Positions 36,207 to 46,065 of a stretch of 64,000 bases of DNA are shown here, one piece after another. Position 1 is the first letter of the stretch. Each line of letters starts with the position of its first letter. The notes below the pieces were generated by a model. That model ran no database searches. It was given only the letters and a program-made list of their open reading frames with translations, and was not told where the DNA came from. This stretch comes from Bedellia somnulentella. Its lineage: Eukaryota; Arthropoda; Insecta; Lepidoptera; Bedelliidae. The stretch covers positions 3,286,001-3,350,000 of the forward strand of contig OY755178.1 of NCBI GenBank assembly GCA_963576735.1. The letters are read 5' to 3'. Both the position numbers and the translations under genes were made by a program.

Positions 36207-37253
36207 TTACACAAAAACGAATACAAGGAAACAACTAAACAATACTACAATTAGACAATAATACATGTATAATTTAGGAACATGCCATACATTATTCAGT
36301 GTTAGCTTCCCAGCTCCAGACACATTTAGATCAGCTTTACCTTGACCTTTTACTGGCAACTCTTCACCATTTGCCACTTTTATTTTCTTATTTGTTTTCT
36401 GAGTTGTATAGTTAGATAACTTTTTCTTTTCGAATGTCATGTGATTTGAACATCCACTGTCGAGGTACCAAGCTTTCTTATTAAATACGGTATCTCCAGC
36501 ATTCATGGTCACATTGGCTTTCTTAGCATTCTTTTTGGTACTTTTAGACGAGTTTGTACAGTCAGACGCTTTATGTCCATTTAACTTGCATATCCAGCAC
36601 TTTATGATAAAATTTGGCTTGCTTGGTTTCACGTTATTGTGCTTAACCACCAACGCTTGTTCATCCATATTGTTTTGTTCCTTCTTTCTATGCGCTTCAT
36701 GTATCAGCTTATTCTTTATGTTCTCCAAGCTAAGCTCTTGCCCACAGTTATCAACGCTCATAACCAACGGGTCATACGTCTCAGATAAGCCACTCAACAG
36801 AATAGATATAATCCAGTCAGACTTAACTTCGGCTCCGATATCGGCCAACTGCTGTGTCAGAAACATAATGCGAGAAATATACTTCTCCATAGATTCGAAG
36901 TTGTCGAACTTACATTGCCACAACTGTCGCTGTAATGTGATTCTTCTTCCCCAACCCTTGTTCTCAAAGGCACTAGCCAAATTGTTCCAAACCTCACGTG
37001 CAGTCTTAGCGTTGTATGCATAAGTAAAGCAACTAGGTTCCAAGAGCAGATTTATTGTGGTTCTCGCCTGTCGATCAACATCTGCCATCGTGTCATCGAG
37101 TTTGTCAGTTTCGATGACTTTCCACCAATTTTTATTTTCTAAATAATTTCGTACCTGGAACTTCCAGTCAGCATATCCATCTGATCCCTGGAGTTTCTTA
37201 ATTCCAAATACGCCATGGCTTTGGCCAGAGCTCGACGAGTTTTCATCAACCAT
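36207..37253 (-). CDS. Copia-type Gag with protease start, truncated
   Basis: 348 codons on the reverse strand. Residues ~20-200 form a UBN2/Retrotran-gag type Copia capsid (YADWKFQVRNYLENKNWWKV region and a SFEN-like SAFENKGWG segment). A CCHC zinc knuckle, CWICKLNGHKASDC, lies near 215-228. The aspartic protease motif WYLDSGCSNHM is near 258-268. The reading then runs to NVWHVPKL, where it leaves the family and ends in an unrelated hydrophobic tail. The rest of protease, integrase and reverse transcriptase are missing. It codes for particle protein at best and depends on other elements. The forward reading at 36505-37023 is its antisense shadow. Confidence 0.85.
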   Translation of the reverse strand: MVDENSSSSGQSHGVFGIKKLQGSDGYADWKFQVRNYLENKNWWKVIETDKLDDTMADVDRQARTTINLLLEPSCFTYAYNAKTAREVWNNLASAFENKGWGRRITLQRQLWQCKFDNFESMEKYISRIMFLTQQLADIGAEVKSDWIISILLSGLSETYDPLVMSVDNCGQELSLENIKNKLIHEAHRKKEQNNMDEQALVVKHNNVKPSKPNFIIKCWICKLNGHKASDCTNSSKSTKKNAKKANVTMNAGDTVFNKKAWYLDSGCSNHMTFEKKKLSNYTTQKTNKKIKVANGEELPVKGQGKADLNVSGAGKLTLNNVWHVPKLYMYYCLIVVLFSCFLVFVFV

Positions 37254-37312
37254 GATGAAAAATCAACCACAATATTTCAAAGGAAAAAACAAAAAACACA
37301 AACTTCGAAAAT

Positions 37313-37361
37313 TGTCATAAAAATTATTTAAAAATAAACTCTTCGGGCAAAACCCATAACC
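37313..37361 (-). promoter_or_regulatory. Copia primer binding site
   Basis: On the element strand GGTTATGGG directly follows the 5' LTR. It matches the internal part of initiator tRNA-Met that primes Copia elements. The following bases (TTTTGCCC) depart from the usual GGCCCAG. Confidence 0.6.
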
Positions 37362-37529
37362 TAAAGGAAACTCAGTGCTACAGCAGATATACGCACAGTG
37401 GTTTATTAAGTTTATTTTAATATTTTATATTACACATTTTGCTGCGACCATTTTATATCTATCAACATACATAGACAACTATATAATTATGATAGATTGT
37501 ACCATAGAGGTCATATACCTACTCCAATA
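37362..37529 (-). repeat. Copia-like element, 5' LTR
   Basis: Identical over 168 bp to 35948-36115 as far as I can compare, implying a recent insertion. Followed by the target duplication ATTTT (37530-37534). Confidence 0.8.
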
Positions 37530-37535
37530 ATTTTA

Positions 37536-38097
37536 TCTTTATCTTCGTTGCAAGTTCACATACTTGTGCTCCCACGGCCGTGCCTTGCGATCACAACAGA
37601 ATAAGATGTTGAGTGTACCTTCTCATAACAGTGCTACATATAGTGATTCCTTTGCAGCCAGAGCAGTTAATTTGTGGAACTCACTACCAGTTGACAAACG
37701 GCTGTCATCATCACTAAACATATTTAAAAATAAACTGAAATCCTATTTTTTTAAAACCTTAGGTTGGTAGATTTTATAAAGTTAGGTATATGTATATATT
37801 TGTATTTATTATATTATATAAGTATGTATATATTTGATATAATAATTATTATATATATAATTCATATACAGGTTATAAATAAGTTGTGTTTAGTTAAGTT
37901 CTATTTAAGTTGCATATATACTTGACCATAATGTTTTAAAGAGTTGTCTATTTGTTCCTCACCATAAAGGTTGACTGGAAGAAATCGCATTAAGGCGATA
38001 AGTCCGCCTTTGTGTACATATACTGTTGTACATATTATGTAATATACTGTTTGTGTGTTGTTTTGTATGCAATAAAGTGTTTAAATAAATAAATATT
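37536..38097 (+). mobile_element. LINE 3' end (Jockey/CR1-type tail)
   Basis: The open reading to 37770 ends with SDSFAARAVNLWNSLPVDKR and FKNKLKSYFF, the standard C-terminal signature of Jockey/CR1-type non-LTR elements. A ~300-bp 3' UTR follows and ends near AATAAAGTGTTTAAATAAAT. It is 5'-truncated and sits immediately next to the Copia 5' LTR. Confidence 0.7.
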
Positions 38098-38887
38098 TGC
38101 AGATTTATTCAAATCTTCTACACTTCTTTGTCGATTATGTAGAGTCCACTTCACATTTTTTTGTGATTCTAATCTATCTTTATTTTTAGTTGTAAGAACG
38201 CTGGTGATTATTTCTATGTTTCCCTTAAACTTTAATCATAATCTTCTAATTACAAGTCAACGGCCTAGTCACGTAAAATTAACAATGATAATAAATAAAT
38301 CGCAGTAAGGAACCTTAGACTTGGCTCCACTTATTTTAGAGACTTCATTACTTTTTAGAGATAAACAAGCAGCTCTAGCGAGACTTAGCTAGTTTTTTAC
38401 AGAATGTTTTTGGTGGGATAGTATTTCTTAAGACTTTCACAATGAGAGGTTTTCTTTTTGAGAAATAAAAAAACAACATAGTTTCCTAGAGCTCTGTAGA
38501 TGGCGTTCATGTAATGTAACTACGTTACTAACTTAAATTTTTTCTTCGTGGCCTCGATCGTGTTGCCACAATAATTTCGCCAATATCAACTTTAAAAACA
38601 TGTGTCACATCACCATAGATTAACTTTTTGGCGAGTAAAAACAACAAAAAGAATGTTAAATATAAATACCATCTTTGTTTATTTACTTTTAAGCTATCTT
38701 GGCTTAAACTGATATTTATTTAGAATTTCAAATCAGAACGTTTTTATATACGTTCCGTTTTACGATATCATTACATCCAAGTGTGAAAAACGGTGTGACG
38801 TTCCGTTCCTACCAGTAACATATCAAGTCTGGCGCCATCTATCCTTAGAACAGGGAAGAAGAAAAAAAGAAAAAAAGGAAAACCTCT

Positions 38888-39000
38888 CATTGCACATTAT
38901 AATTTAAGCATATTGACTATCGGATATTCTGGTATTAAAAAAACCATGTAATAACACGCGATAAAATATCCGGAAGTCAAATAGTTGTTTTAATTAGAAA
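38888..39000. mobile_element. Shortened relative of the 12989-13353 MITE
   Basis: TTGCACATTATAATTTAAGC...CGGATATTCTGG is followed by CCATGTAATAACACGCGATA and ATCCGGAAGTCAAATAGTTG, the two arms of the 13-kb element with nearly all of the centre deleted. Confidence 0.6.
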
Positions 39001-39380
39001 TTAGACAGTTTTTTTAGGAAATTTTCTTCTGTCACTTGAAATGAATAGTACAAAATTGCTAGGAACCTTGCAATTTCACAATGACAGTTGTTATTTCCGC
39101 TGTTTGGCATTCTACAAATAAGTTGGCGGTTCTATAGTATTCGTAGTTGTACCCTATCAAGTACTTTTGACAACGGCGTGATAGAGGGAAATAAGTTTTA
39201 ATTTGATTTTGCCATTGTTGTAATAATTGATTTTACAAGTACCTATGCATTCTGATATACTAAGAAAAACTTAGTTGTGTTAAAATATATTTTTAATAGT
39301 AATTCTCTGGTTTATAATGTTTTGATAAAATAAAAAGTGTTTTGTTTTACTAGAAATTATTATATTAATTTTTTTTAACT

Positions 39381-39558
39381 GCTGTGTAGTGCTGGCTTAG
39401 AATATCGCTACCCCATTTCTTCCCGTAAGAGGCGACTAAGGGTGTTCGAGTCTTTAAGCGATATTAAGGGCCATGCGGTTGGAGACTCATCACCTAAAAG
39501 TGGCCGAGGAATTTCAAATTCTCTAGGGATTTATGGCCGTGAGTATATGTATGTATGT
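39381..39558 (+). mobile_element. SINE-A with internal deletions
   Basis: Forward copy with a good head and (GTAT)n tail. It has lost GTGGGTGTAC and most of the AACCTTTATT...CTTTCC segment. Confidence 0.8.
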
Positions 39559-39855
39559 TATTTAAAAAGTAATCAATGTTGTTCTCTCAAGTATGTGTTC
39601 TGATATTTTATGATAGGAGCAGAAAGCATATTTAGCCTAAAACATATTCACATAGAATAGGCTTAAATGATAAATATTTATAGTCTTGCCGTAGAAAACC
39701 TTACTAACGGTTATTTATTTATCGCAGTATCTTCCTCCCTCATCGATTTTTAAATTGCAAAATCCCATTCATGTGATCAATAAAAGCCATGAGTGCAAAT
39801 AAGTATAGGATACGAGTATAGGCATGCTGAATATATAGTATAGTAAATTTCATGC

Positions 39856-39924
39856 CGCTCTATAGTTCCTTAGCTCTGGCTACCCCTTTTAGGGAAATAT
39901 AGCCGTGAGTATATGTATGTATGC
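39856..39924 (+). mobile_element. SINE-A 3' end only
   Basis: Last ~70 bp (TTCCTTAGCTCTGGCTACCC to the (GTAT)n tail). Strong 5' truncation. Confidence 0.75.
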
Positions 39925-40214
39925 CTCTCTAGTGCCTAGTAATTATCAGTTATGACCACGAATTCGGTTCGCTGAGCTAAAAGTTTCAGTCTACCCGTCG
40001 TCCTTTGTGATCGGCTGCCCTCTAATATAGCTAGCACTTCAATTTGAACAATTATATTGTGTTTGAGGTTACATTGACAATCCATTAGGATTGCGTTATA
40101 AATGTAGTGAACGTTCTTTGTTCTGTTAATTACAATATGAACAGACACTTCCACGAAATTAGGTTTTAAGTGAATACAAGTCTGGTGAGTTTATTATTGC
40201 ACCTACCTATAGTT

Positions 40215-40495
40215 ATGTAATACTAGCTGACCCCACAGACTTCGTACTGTCACATTGGCTTATGCAAAACTTTAGGCGTTTTTTCCGGTACTCTTAGTTC
40301 AATCAGCCGTAAATATTTTATTGGTTTAATTTTTCCGTTATAAAAAGTATCTTATTTTATAATTTGGGTCATTATCTAGCATTCTGCCAAATTTCATTCG
40401 TATAAATTATGTACTTGAAGAGCCTATTTGCCTCAAACACACAAACATCCAAACATCTAAACTTTCACATTTATGATTTTAATAGGATTTGACAA
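40215..40495 (+). repeat. Dispersed repeat (ACTAGCTGACCCC type)
   Basis: Starts near ACTAGCTGACCCCACAGACT and ends near CACATTTATGATTTTAATAG, a sequence type I recognise as widespread in lepidopteran genomes. Class uncertain. No ORF. Confidence 0.45.
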
Positions 40496-41162
40496 AAATA
40501 TTATTTAACGTACTGCTTTCTAAAACCTACAAAACTGAGAAATTTACAATAGACCTTGAAATTCGAAAATATAAATATTTTGAGCTATTAATCCTTTCCT
40601 TGCCTTCTAACGGAAATCTATTTCATGTTGATCATAATACATACGTAATCTAACAAAAATTTAATAGATTCTAATGATCTTAAGGTGCGCGTGATAAGTG
40701 AAGTATATTTTCAACATGAACCAGGCGATTCAAACACATATACCATATTATAAATCAGTTATTACTTTAATCATGGCGAACGTGAGCCCCGAATCAGCAC
40801 CATTTTAGGCTATGCACGAGAAGTAATTTTATAAACCGACGATTAAACCCGAAGTGCAGGAGTTAAAATGGTTTAAACTTTTGTAATAAAACTAGAAAAT
40901 CTTATTCTGAAGTACATTTGGGAGAAAGCCACTAAAACTTTTCCGTCCCTAACGAAAGATATCCATAAAATATGCTGACATGATAATATTTATCACAGCA
41001 TGTCATGAATACTAATAAAATTTTAATACACTAGCTATGCAACTGCTAAGGGCACTCCGATTTCGTGCACTATTTTTGAATCAAGAGATATTTTTTGATT
41101 TTTTTTAATGCAATATCGTGTCTTTGTAATACAGCGGAATGTGTTTGATTGACATTTTATCA

Positions 41163-41365
41163 GAGTTGTTAATGTGGAAAAACACATGTTTAAATTGTAC
41201 TTAGTCATCTGGCAGTGTATATGTACAAAATAGTGATAGGTCTGCCCTCTTTAACGTAGCTGTATACAAGCAAAACGTGAGTAATCTGAATACCATGTGA
41301 TATTAATGTCACGTGATGCTAAGAAGTGTTCGTACCACGGCCATCCCTTGGGGAATATACTGCCT
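41163..41365 (+). mobile_element. SINE-B, old and head-truncated
   Basis: Forward copy, highly diverged: TGTACTTAGTCATCTGGCAG, AGTGATAGGTCTGCCCTC and GTCACGTGATGCTAAGAAGT blocks. Confidence 0.7.
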
Positions 41366-41699
41366 TTTGCGTGAATCATTGTAAATTCCTATGTAATGTG
41401 TTTTTCTTGTAATGAATGTCTTTTGTCTTTGTCTTGTCTTATATAGACCGTATCGGTGTGAACTTTGAGTTTAATTATGTAACTGTATATGCAAGAAAAC
41501 TTTCCCGCAACGTCTTGATATATTCCTGTAAGATTTTGTTTATATGCACTAGTTTCTGCATTAATCTACAATGGAACGGTGTACGATCCGGTTTTTTAAA
41601 TGTCTATAATAGTTTGCCGTCTTATTTTAATTATATTTTATTTGCGCAAGATTAAGAAACGCATATATGATAATATTGTTTGTTTGAAAATATGTTACA

Positions 41700-41918
41700 A
41701 CAATACTATTGACGCCATTTAAATTTTTGTATAATGTTATAAAATTCTTGTGCTGGCTGAAAACCAGCGTGCTTCAGCTTATGAGTCCTGCGAGATACGC
41801 AGCTGAGGCACATATGCTGAGCCAGAATCGATTCGGCAACCTTTGTAATTCACCCAACGATTGTACTTTTATTATTTAATTGCCAAATAAATTATTTTTC
41901 TTTCTTTCTTTCTTTCTA
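41700..41918 (+). mobile_element. Retroelement 3' UTR with (TTTC)n tail
   Basis: Ends AATAAATTATTTTT followed by (CTTT)n. The block GGCTGAAAACCAGCG...GCTGAGCCAG is shared, inverted, with 44534-44780, which also has a (GAAA)n end. So two copies of the same LINE 3' end. Confidence 0.6.
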
Positions 41919-42208
41919 ATCTGAATTCTCGTATCAAAGAGTATGTGTAGTGTATGTAGTTTTATGTAAGTGGATTTAACAAAATATACTCATACTTAAA
42001 TGATTTATCTTTTACTCTTTATAATGTTCTTTCCAGTTTTCATATAAATTATAGATGCTTTTACGGTCTTCTAGCTCAGTCTAGGAACTCACAGATCGTT
42101 ATTGTTTCCTTAATGAATTACTAAGCTTTAGAAAACTTAACAGTGTCTCTAGATGTGAATTTATTACCATATGAATATATATATATATATATATTTCCAT
42201 ATATTTAT

Positions 42209-42587
42209 ATGCGACATGATAGTCTAGTGGATAGAACACCCGCCCGCAAAACAGAAGGGCGTGAGTTCAAATCCTGGGACCGGCCTACACCAATTTGTCT
42301 TTTCTAAAGTCATATGTGTGGTTTATTTATCATGGTTGCTAACGGTGAGGGAAAACATCGTGAGGAAACCCACATGGCTGAGTTGTACTTAGTCATGTGA
42401 CAGTGTATTCGTAAAAAACGGCGATAGGCCTGCCCCCTATCACGTGAGTACACTGTCTAAGCAAAACGTGGGTACCTTCTCTGGAAACTAGATGGCGCTT
42501 GCCATGTGAGTTCAGGAGTATTGGTACCTCTGCCAACCCCTTCGGGGATAAACGGCGTGAACGTTTATGTTATGTTATGTTATGTTA
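42209..42587 (+). mobile_element. SINE-B (B2), full length
   Basis: tRNA-like head from GCGACATGATAGTCTAGTGG to GAGTTCAAATCCTGGG (A and B boxes). Body includes CACGTGAGTACACTGTC and the B2 module ACTAGATGGCGCTTGCCATG. Ends in CCCCTTCGGGG and (TTATG)n. About 180 bp upstream of exon 2. Confidence 0.92.
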
Positions 42588-42770
42588 TAACCTTACAATA
42601 AGAGACCTATTTCCTACCGAACTGGGTTAAACCTATCTTAAAAATTGCATTTTTAAGTGTACCCCCTCAGAATCGAACCCAAGACCTTCAGATTGTCAGC
42701 TCCACCGCTATATAACATATTCTAAAACTCAAAACTAAAAGTACACCTAATAAGTTAACTATGTCTGCAG

Positions 42771-42979
42771 CCCTACTTTCCGGTACTCTCAAGATGATGC
42801 AGCGAGCAGCGTGTGACTACGAAACAGTCTCTTTGGCGTGTCCCCAAGGAACATATATTATGGTGCAAGTTGCCCAGTGGAACACTTCTGCAAGAAGACT
42901 TAATTGTTTAGAAGATGGAGTGGACAAGATAGAATACGAAGAAAGCGCTGATAAGTGTTTGTGGCCTACAGTTATGCAG
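42771..42979 (+). CDS. eva-1: EVA-1-like receptor, exon 2 (SUEL domain 1, first part)
   Basis: Acceptor TGTCTGCAG ends at 42770. The first two bases complete codon 26. Codons 27-95 read LLSGTLKMMQRAACDYETVS and onward. SUEL/galactose-binding lectin cysteines are at residues 40, 49, 71 and 88, in the pattern C-x8-C-x21-C-x16-C. The first SUEL domain starts at about residue 37. At the site where most SUEL domains have YGR there is WNT (62-64), with AQ before it conserved. The donor GTTTGT at 42980 is phase 0. A tRNA-like SINE head starts within ~10 bp of it. Confidence 0.82.
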
Positions 42980-42989
42980 GTTTGTTGTA

Positions 42990-43637
42990 TTAATGGGTAG
43001 AATACCGCTTATCGTGCAGACGATCAAATCCCGGGTCGGGCCTAAACCAATTTTTCTTTTCTAAAGTAATATGAGTACATACATACATACATATACTCAC
43101 GGCTATAAATCCCTTAACGGGGTAGCCAGAGCTTTGGAATGATAAATTCGTCAGCCACTTTTGGAAGTTGATTGGGGAAAAGATGATAATAATAAACGTT
43201 TTTGGTGACGGGTCTCCAACCACATCGCCCATAAATCACTTAAAAAGCCCCTATACCCTTAGTCGCCTCTTACGATCACCCACGGGTAGAAATGGGGTAG
43301 TGTTATTCTAAGCCGACACTACACGGCATAATATAATATGAGTCAAAATTTATTTATTAATAATAATCCCCACATGAGGTTTTCATGAACAAAAATATTT
43401 AAATTATGTCATTATGAGTGGTTTAATTATCATGGTTGTGGCTAAGTTGTTCTTTGTCGTGTGACGGTGTATTCGTACAAAACGGCGATATATCACGTGA
43501 GTATACTGTCCAAGCAAAACCTGGGTACTCTGAACACCAGGTGACAGTGTCTCATAATGTTTAAAAGTATTTACAACTGCTATTTTAGTATCTCTACCAA
43601 CCTCTTCGGGGATATATGTCGTGAATGTTTGAGTTTA
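42990..43637 (+). mobile_element. SINE-B interrupted by SINE-A
   Basis: The SINE-B head starts almost at the exon 2 donor (TAATGGGTAGAATACCGC), is cut at 43073 by a reverse SINE-A, and resumes at about 43415 (GTGGTTTAATTATCATGG) to 43637. A further ~70-bp insertion (CCCCACATGAGGTTTTCATG) is present at about 43345-43412, bounded by TATGAGT repeats. Confidence 0.8.
43073..43326 (-). mobile_element. SINE-A subfamily 2, nested in SINE-B
   Basis: Full-length reverse copy, with TAATATGAGT on both sides as a 10-bp target duplication. Shares CCCTTAACGGGGTAGCC and CACCCACGGGTAGAAATGGG with 55508-55762. Confidence 0.9.
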
Positions 43638-43819
43638 TTGCATGAGCATTCATTGAGGAACAACCTTGATAGGTCAGTGTTATTAATAACAACCTTGTGG
43701 CCTCACGAGAAAACCACCGCTTGTTATGCAGGAGACTTTTATGGTAAAAACATGTTACAAAATTTTATAAAAACAGGACCGCAGGTATAATACAGAGTCA
43801 TAATCTGTTTTCGTATACC

Positions 43820-44212
43820 AATACAATGCTCTTTTATTCTTCTCACTTCGGACCTCCACCTTTATAAGGACGTTTTCTGTCTGTTAGCTGTGTAGTGTCG
43901 GCTTAGAATAGCACTACCCCATTTCTTCCAGTGGGTGTATGTAAGAGGCGACTAACGGTATTGGGGCTTAAAAGAGATTTTTGGGCGATGCGGTTGGAGA
44001 CTTACCACAAACAACCTTTATTTCACCATCTTGTCCCCAGTCAACTTTCCAAAAGTGGCTGAGGAATTTCTAATTCCTTAGCTCTGGCTACCCCATCTAG
44101 GGATTTATAGCCGTGAGTAAATGTATGTATGTTTTCTATCTGGTCTAGAAACGTTTTACGAGGCCGTCCTCTACTAACAATCCCATCCACATTGGCTCAA
44201 TATATCTCTATA
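43820..44212 (-). mobile_element. LINE (GHIERM family), inverted 5' segment
   Basis: Reverse-oriented LINE piece from the KNKRA codons back to the RANVDGIVSRGRPRK region. Interrupted by a SINE-A. It directly abuts the forward 3' piece at 44213, the arrangement made by twin priming (5' inversion). Confidence 0.75.
43887..44130 (+). mobile_element. SINE-A, nested in the inverted LINE segment
   Basis: Full-length forward copy. GTTTTCT(G/A)TCTG lies on both sides as the target duplication (43872-43883 and 44132-44143). Confidence 0.9.
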
Positions 44213-44353
44213 TAAAAGAGCATGTATGAGAAGAATAATGAATGTAAGGGAAGCAAGAGAGGTTTGTCAAGATCGTACTAAGTGGCAGTCGATAGTGTCT
44301 GCCTACCCCAATGGGAATAATGGGCGTGACTATAAGTAGGTAAGTAAGTATAC
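44213..44353 (+). mobile_element. LINE (GHIERM family), forward 3' segment
   Basis: Starts at the KRACMRRI codons and ends with GGGCGTGACTATAAGTAGGT and a (GTAA)n-like tail. Reads AREVCQDRTKWQSIVSAYPNG. Confidence 0.78.
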
Positions 44354-44533
44354 CAATACATCCATCAACTGAAAATCTTAAATTTAGACCTAAAAGCTAT
44401 TTATTTTGATTCATCACTTACCTCAGAGATGCTAGAATGAATAAGATCTTAATCTTCTTAATGTTGTGGCTAAAGCAGTACACGTAGCGTGACGTAATGC
44501 CATCTGATTTGTGCGGAATACAACCTTTGATTA

Positions 44534-44780
44534 TATCTAAAGAAAGAAAGAAAGAAAAACTTTATTCAGTGCACAGGCAAATACACATCATATAAAAAAT
44601 AAAAAAACATAGTGGAACACACACAAAAGACATAACAAAAGAACACATAACAAAAGAACATAAGTAAAAAAATTAAAACATAAAAAAGCAGCCCTATGCA
44701 GTGAATTGGTCACTGGCTCAGCATGTTGCCAAGATGATGATGTCACCAACCGTGGCGCTGATTTTCAGCCAGTGCCACAG
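44534..44780 (-). mobile_element. Retroelement 3' UTR, inverted copy
   Basis: Begins with (AAAG)n (the complement of a (CTTT)n tail), then ACTTTATTCAG. Contains the complement of the GGCTGAAAATCAGCG...GCTGAGCCAG block of 41700-41918. Confidence 0.6.
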
Positions 44781-44964
44781 GGTAGTTAAATGCGTAATTT
44801 AGGTAAACCTTTTAAATAATTACAATGCTGAGAATGTTTGTCCTTATCTAAATAGTTTGTGTGGAAAAATTACTAGGTTAAGTAAATGTTGACAAATGAG
44901 AGACAGTAGAATGCCCAATAAAAGAGTTTGTTACGTTTCGTTGTCCGCTAATACATCTAAAATA

Positions 44965-45697
44965 TAAAAAAATAAAATAAAATAATCATTTATTTCAAAA
45001 TAAAAAGATAAATGTTTGTTTTTTGAACGTCAAATTTTAACTTAATACTAAGTTTACTTCGGATTCGGAAGGTGTTTTGTTGAAAGAAGAACCCGTAAGA
45101 AACTCGTCAACACACATCTTTTTCTACGTCCATTACAATTTTGGTGTTAGCCCGGAAACATCCTGCACAGAGCCCTGATGACACCAAGCCACTTCATCAT
45201 TAATGTAATCATTGACATTGTAATAGGCTTTCGAACTAAGATTTCTTTTAACTGCTGCTTTAAATTTTGTTTCTGATAAATTTAAAATGTCCTCAGGTAT
45301 TTTATTATACATTTTTACGCATAACCCCATGAAAGATGTATTTACTTTTGACAATCTGTATTTTGGTACTGATATTTTATTGTTGTCTCTCAGGTTACGA
45401 ATATGTCTGTCACAATTTTTCACAAAAGAGGCCTGATTCTTTCTTACATACATAATATTTTCATAAATATATTGACATGGCAGTGTCATTATATTTATTG
45501 TTTTAAACAATTCCCTCAGGGAATCTCGGGATCTCAAATTGTATATAGCTCTTATTGCTCTCTTTTGGAGAATAAATATGGAACCAACATCAGCCGCTCT
45601 GCCCCAGAGTAAAATACCGTAAGACATTACACTATGAAAATAGCTGTAATAAACTAATCGAGCTGTCTGTACATCTGTCTTTACTGTTGGTAAGATT
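44965..45697 (-). mobile_element. LINE C-terminal domain (Jockey-type), 5'-truncated
   Basis: Reverse strand, 164 open codons at 45133-45627 plus ~23 in-frame codons upstream (ARLVYYSYFHSV). MSYGILLWGRA, LQKRAIRAIYNL and FMGLCVKMYNKIP are the standard tail after the RT thumb in Jockey-type elements. The 3' UTR ends with AAATAAATGATTATTTT and (ATTTT)n. The catalytic RT motifs are upstream of the truncation and absent. Confidence 0.8.
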
Positions 45698-45786
45698 TAA
45701 TTAATTATTTGATTTTGATTAAAGTGAAATATGTGATGGACTTGGCAATAATAACATTCCGTTTCATAATGTAATAAATAAATAAT

Positions 45787-46065
45787 CGCCGTGTAGTGTC
45801 GGCTTCGCCGTGTAGTGTCGGCTTAGAATAGCACTACCCCATTTCTACCCATGGGTGATCGTAAGAGGCGACTAAGGGTATAGAGGCTTTTTAAGTGATT
45901 TTTGGGCGATGTGGTTGGAGACCCGTCACCTAAAACATTTATTATTACCATCTTTTCCCCAATCAACTTCCAAAAGTGGCTGAGAAATTTCTCATTCCAA
46001 AGCTCTGGCTACCCCGTTAATGGATTTATAGCCGTGAGTATATGTATGTATGTATGTGTGTATGT
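45787..46065 (+). mobile_element. SINE-A subfamily 2 with doubled head
   Basis: Head GCCGTGTAGTGTCGGCTT present twice in tandem (45787-45804 and 45805-45822), then a normal subfamily 2 body and a (GTAT)n tail. Confidence 0.88.

Larger units (their letters stand above)
35736..38420. mobile_element. Long-TIR element hosting Copia and a LINE tail
   Basis: The ~160-bp outer arms 35736-35896 and 38259-38420 are reverse complements, both starting with (A/T)ATCCCACCAAAAACATTC outward. They enclose a Copia insertion and a LINE 3' end. Without these insertions the element would be about 0.5 kb. No transposase remains. Superfamily not recognised. Confidence 0.7.
23360..42770 (+). other. Intron 1 (19.4 kb), repeat-filled
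   Basis: Begins GTGAGT and ends TGTCTGCAG. It holds SINE-A and SINE-B copies, LINE tails, the 30-31 kb duplication and the 35.7-38.4 kb nest described separately. I see no further SUEL-like exon in it. The stretches 23360-24170, 25900-27240, 31999-33060, 34090-34890 and 39925-41160 show no gene, only AT-rich DNA or weak repeats. Confidence 0.6.

Noticed and set aside
36505..37023. 172-codon forward reading
   Set aside because: It is the antisense of the Copia gag and has low-complexity composition.
41416..41655. 79-codon forward reading near a retroelement 3' UTR
   Set aside because: No domain recognised, and it starts directly after a decayed SINE; probably non-coding.
42761..42770. ATG at 42761 as the start of exon 2 protein
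   Set aside because: The ATG lies in the acceptor tract; TGTCTGCAG at 42762-42770 is a better reading, and the phase matches exon 1.
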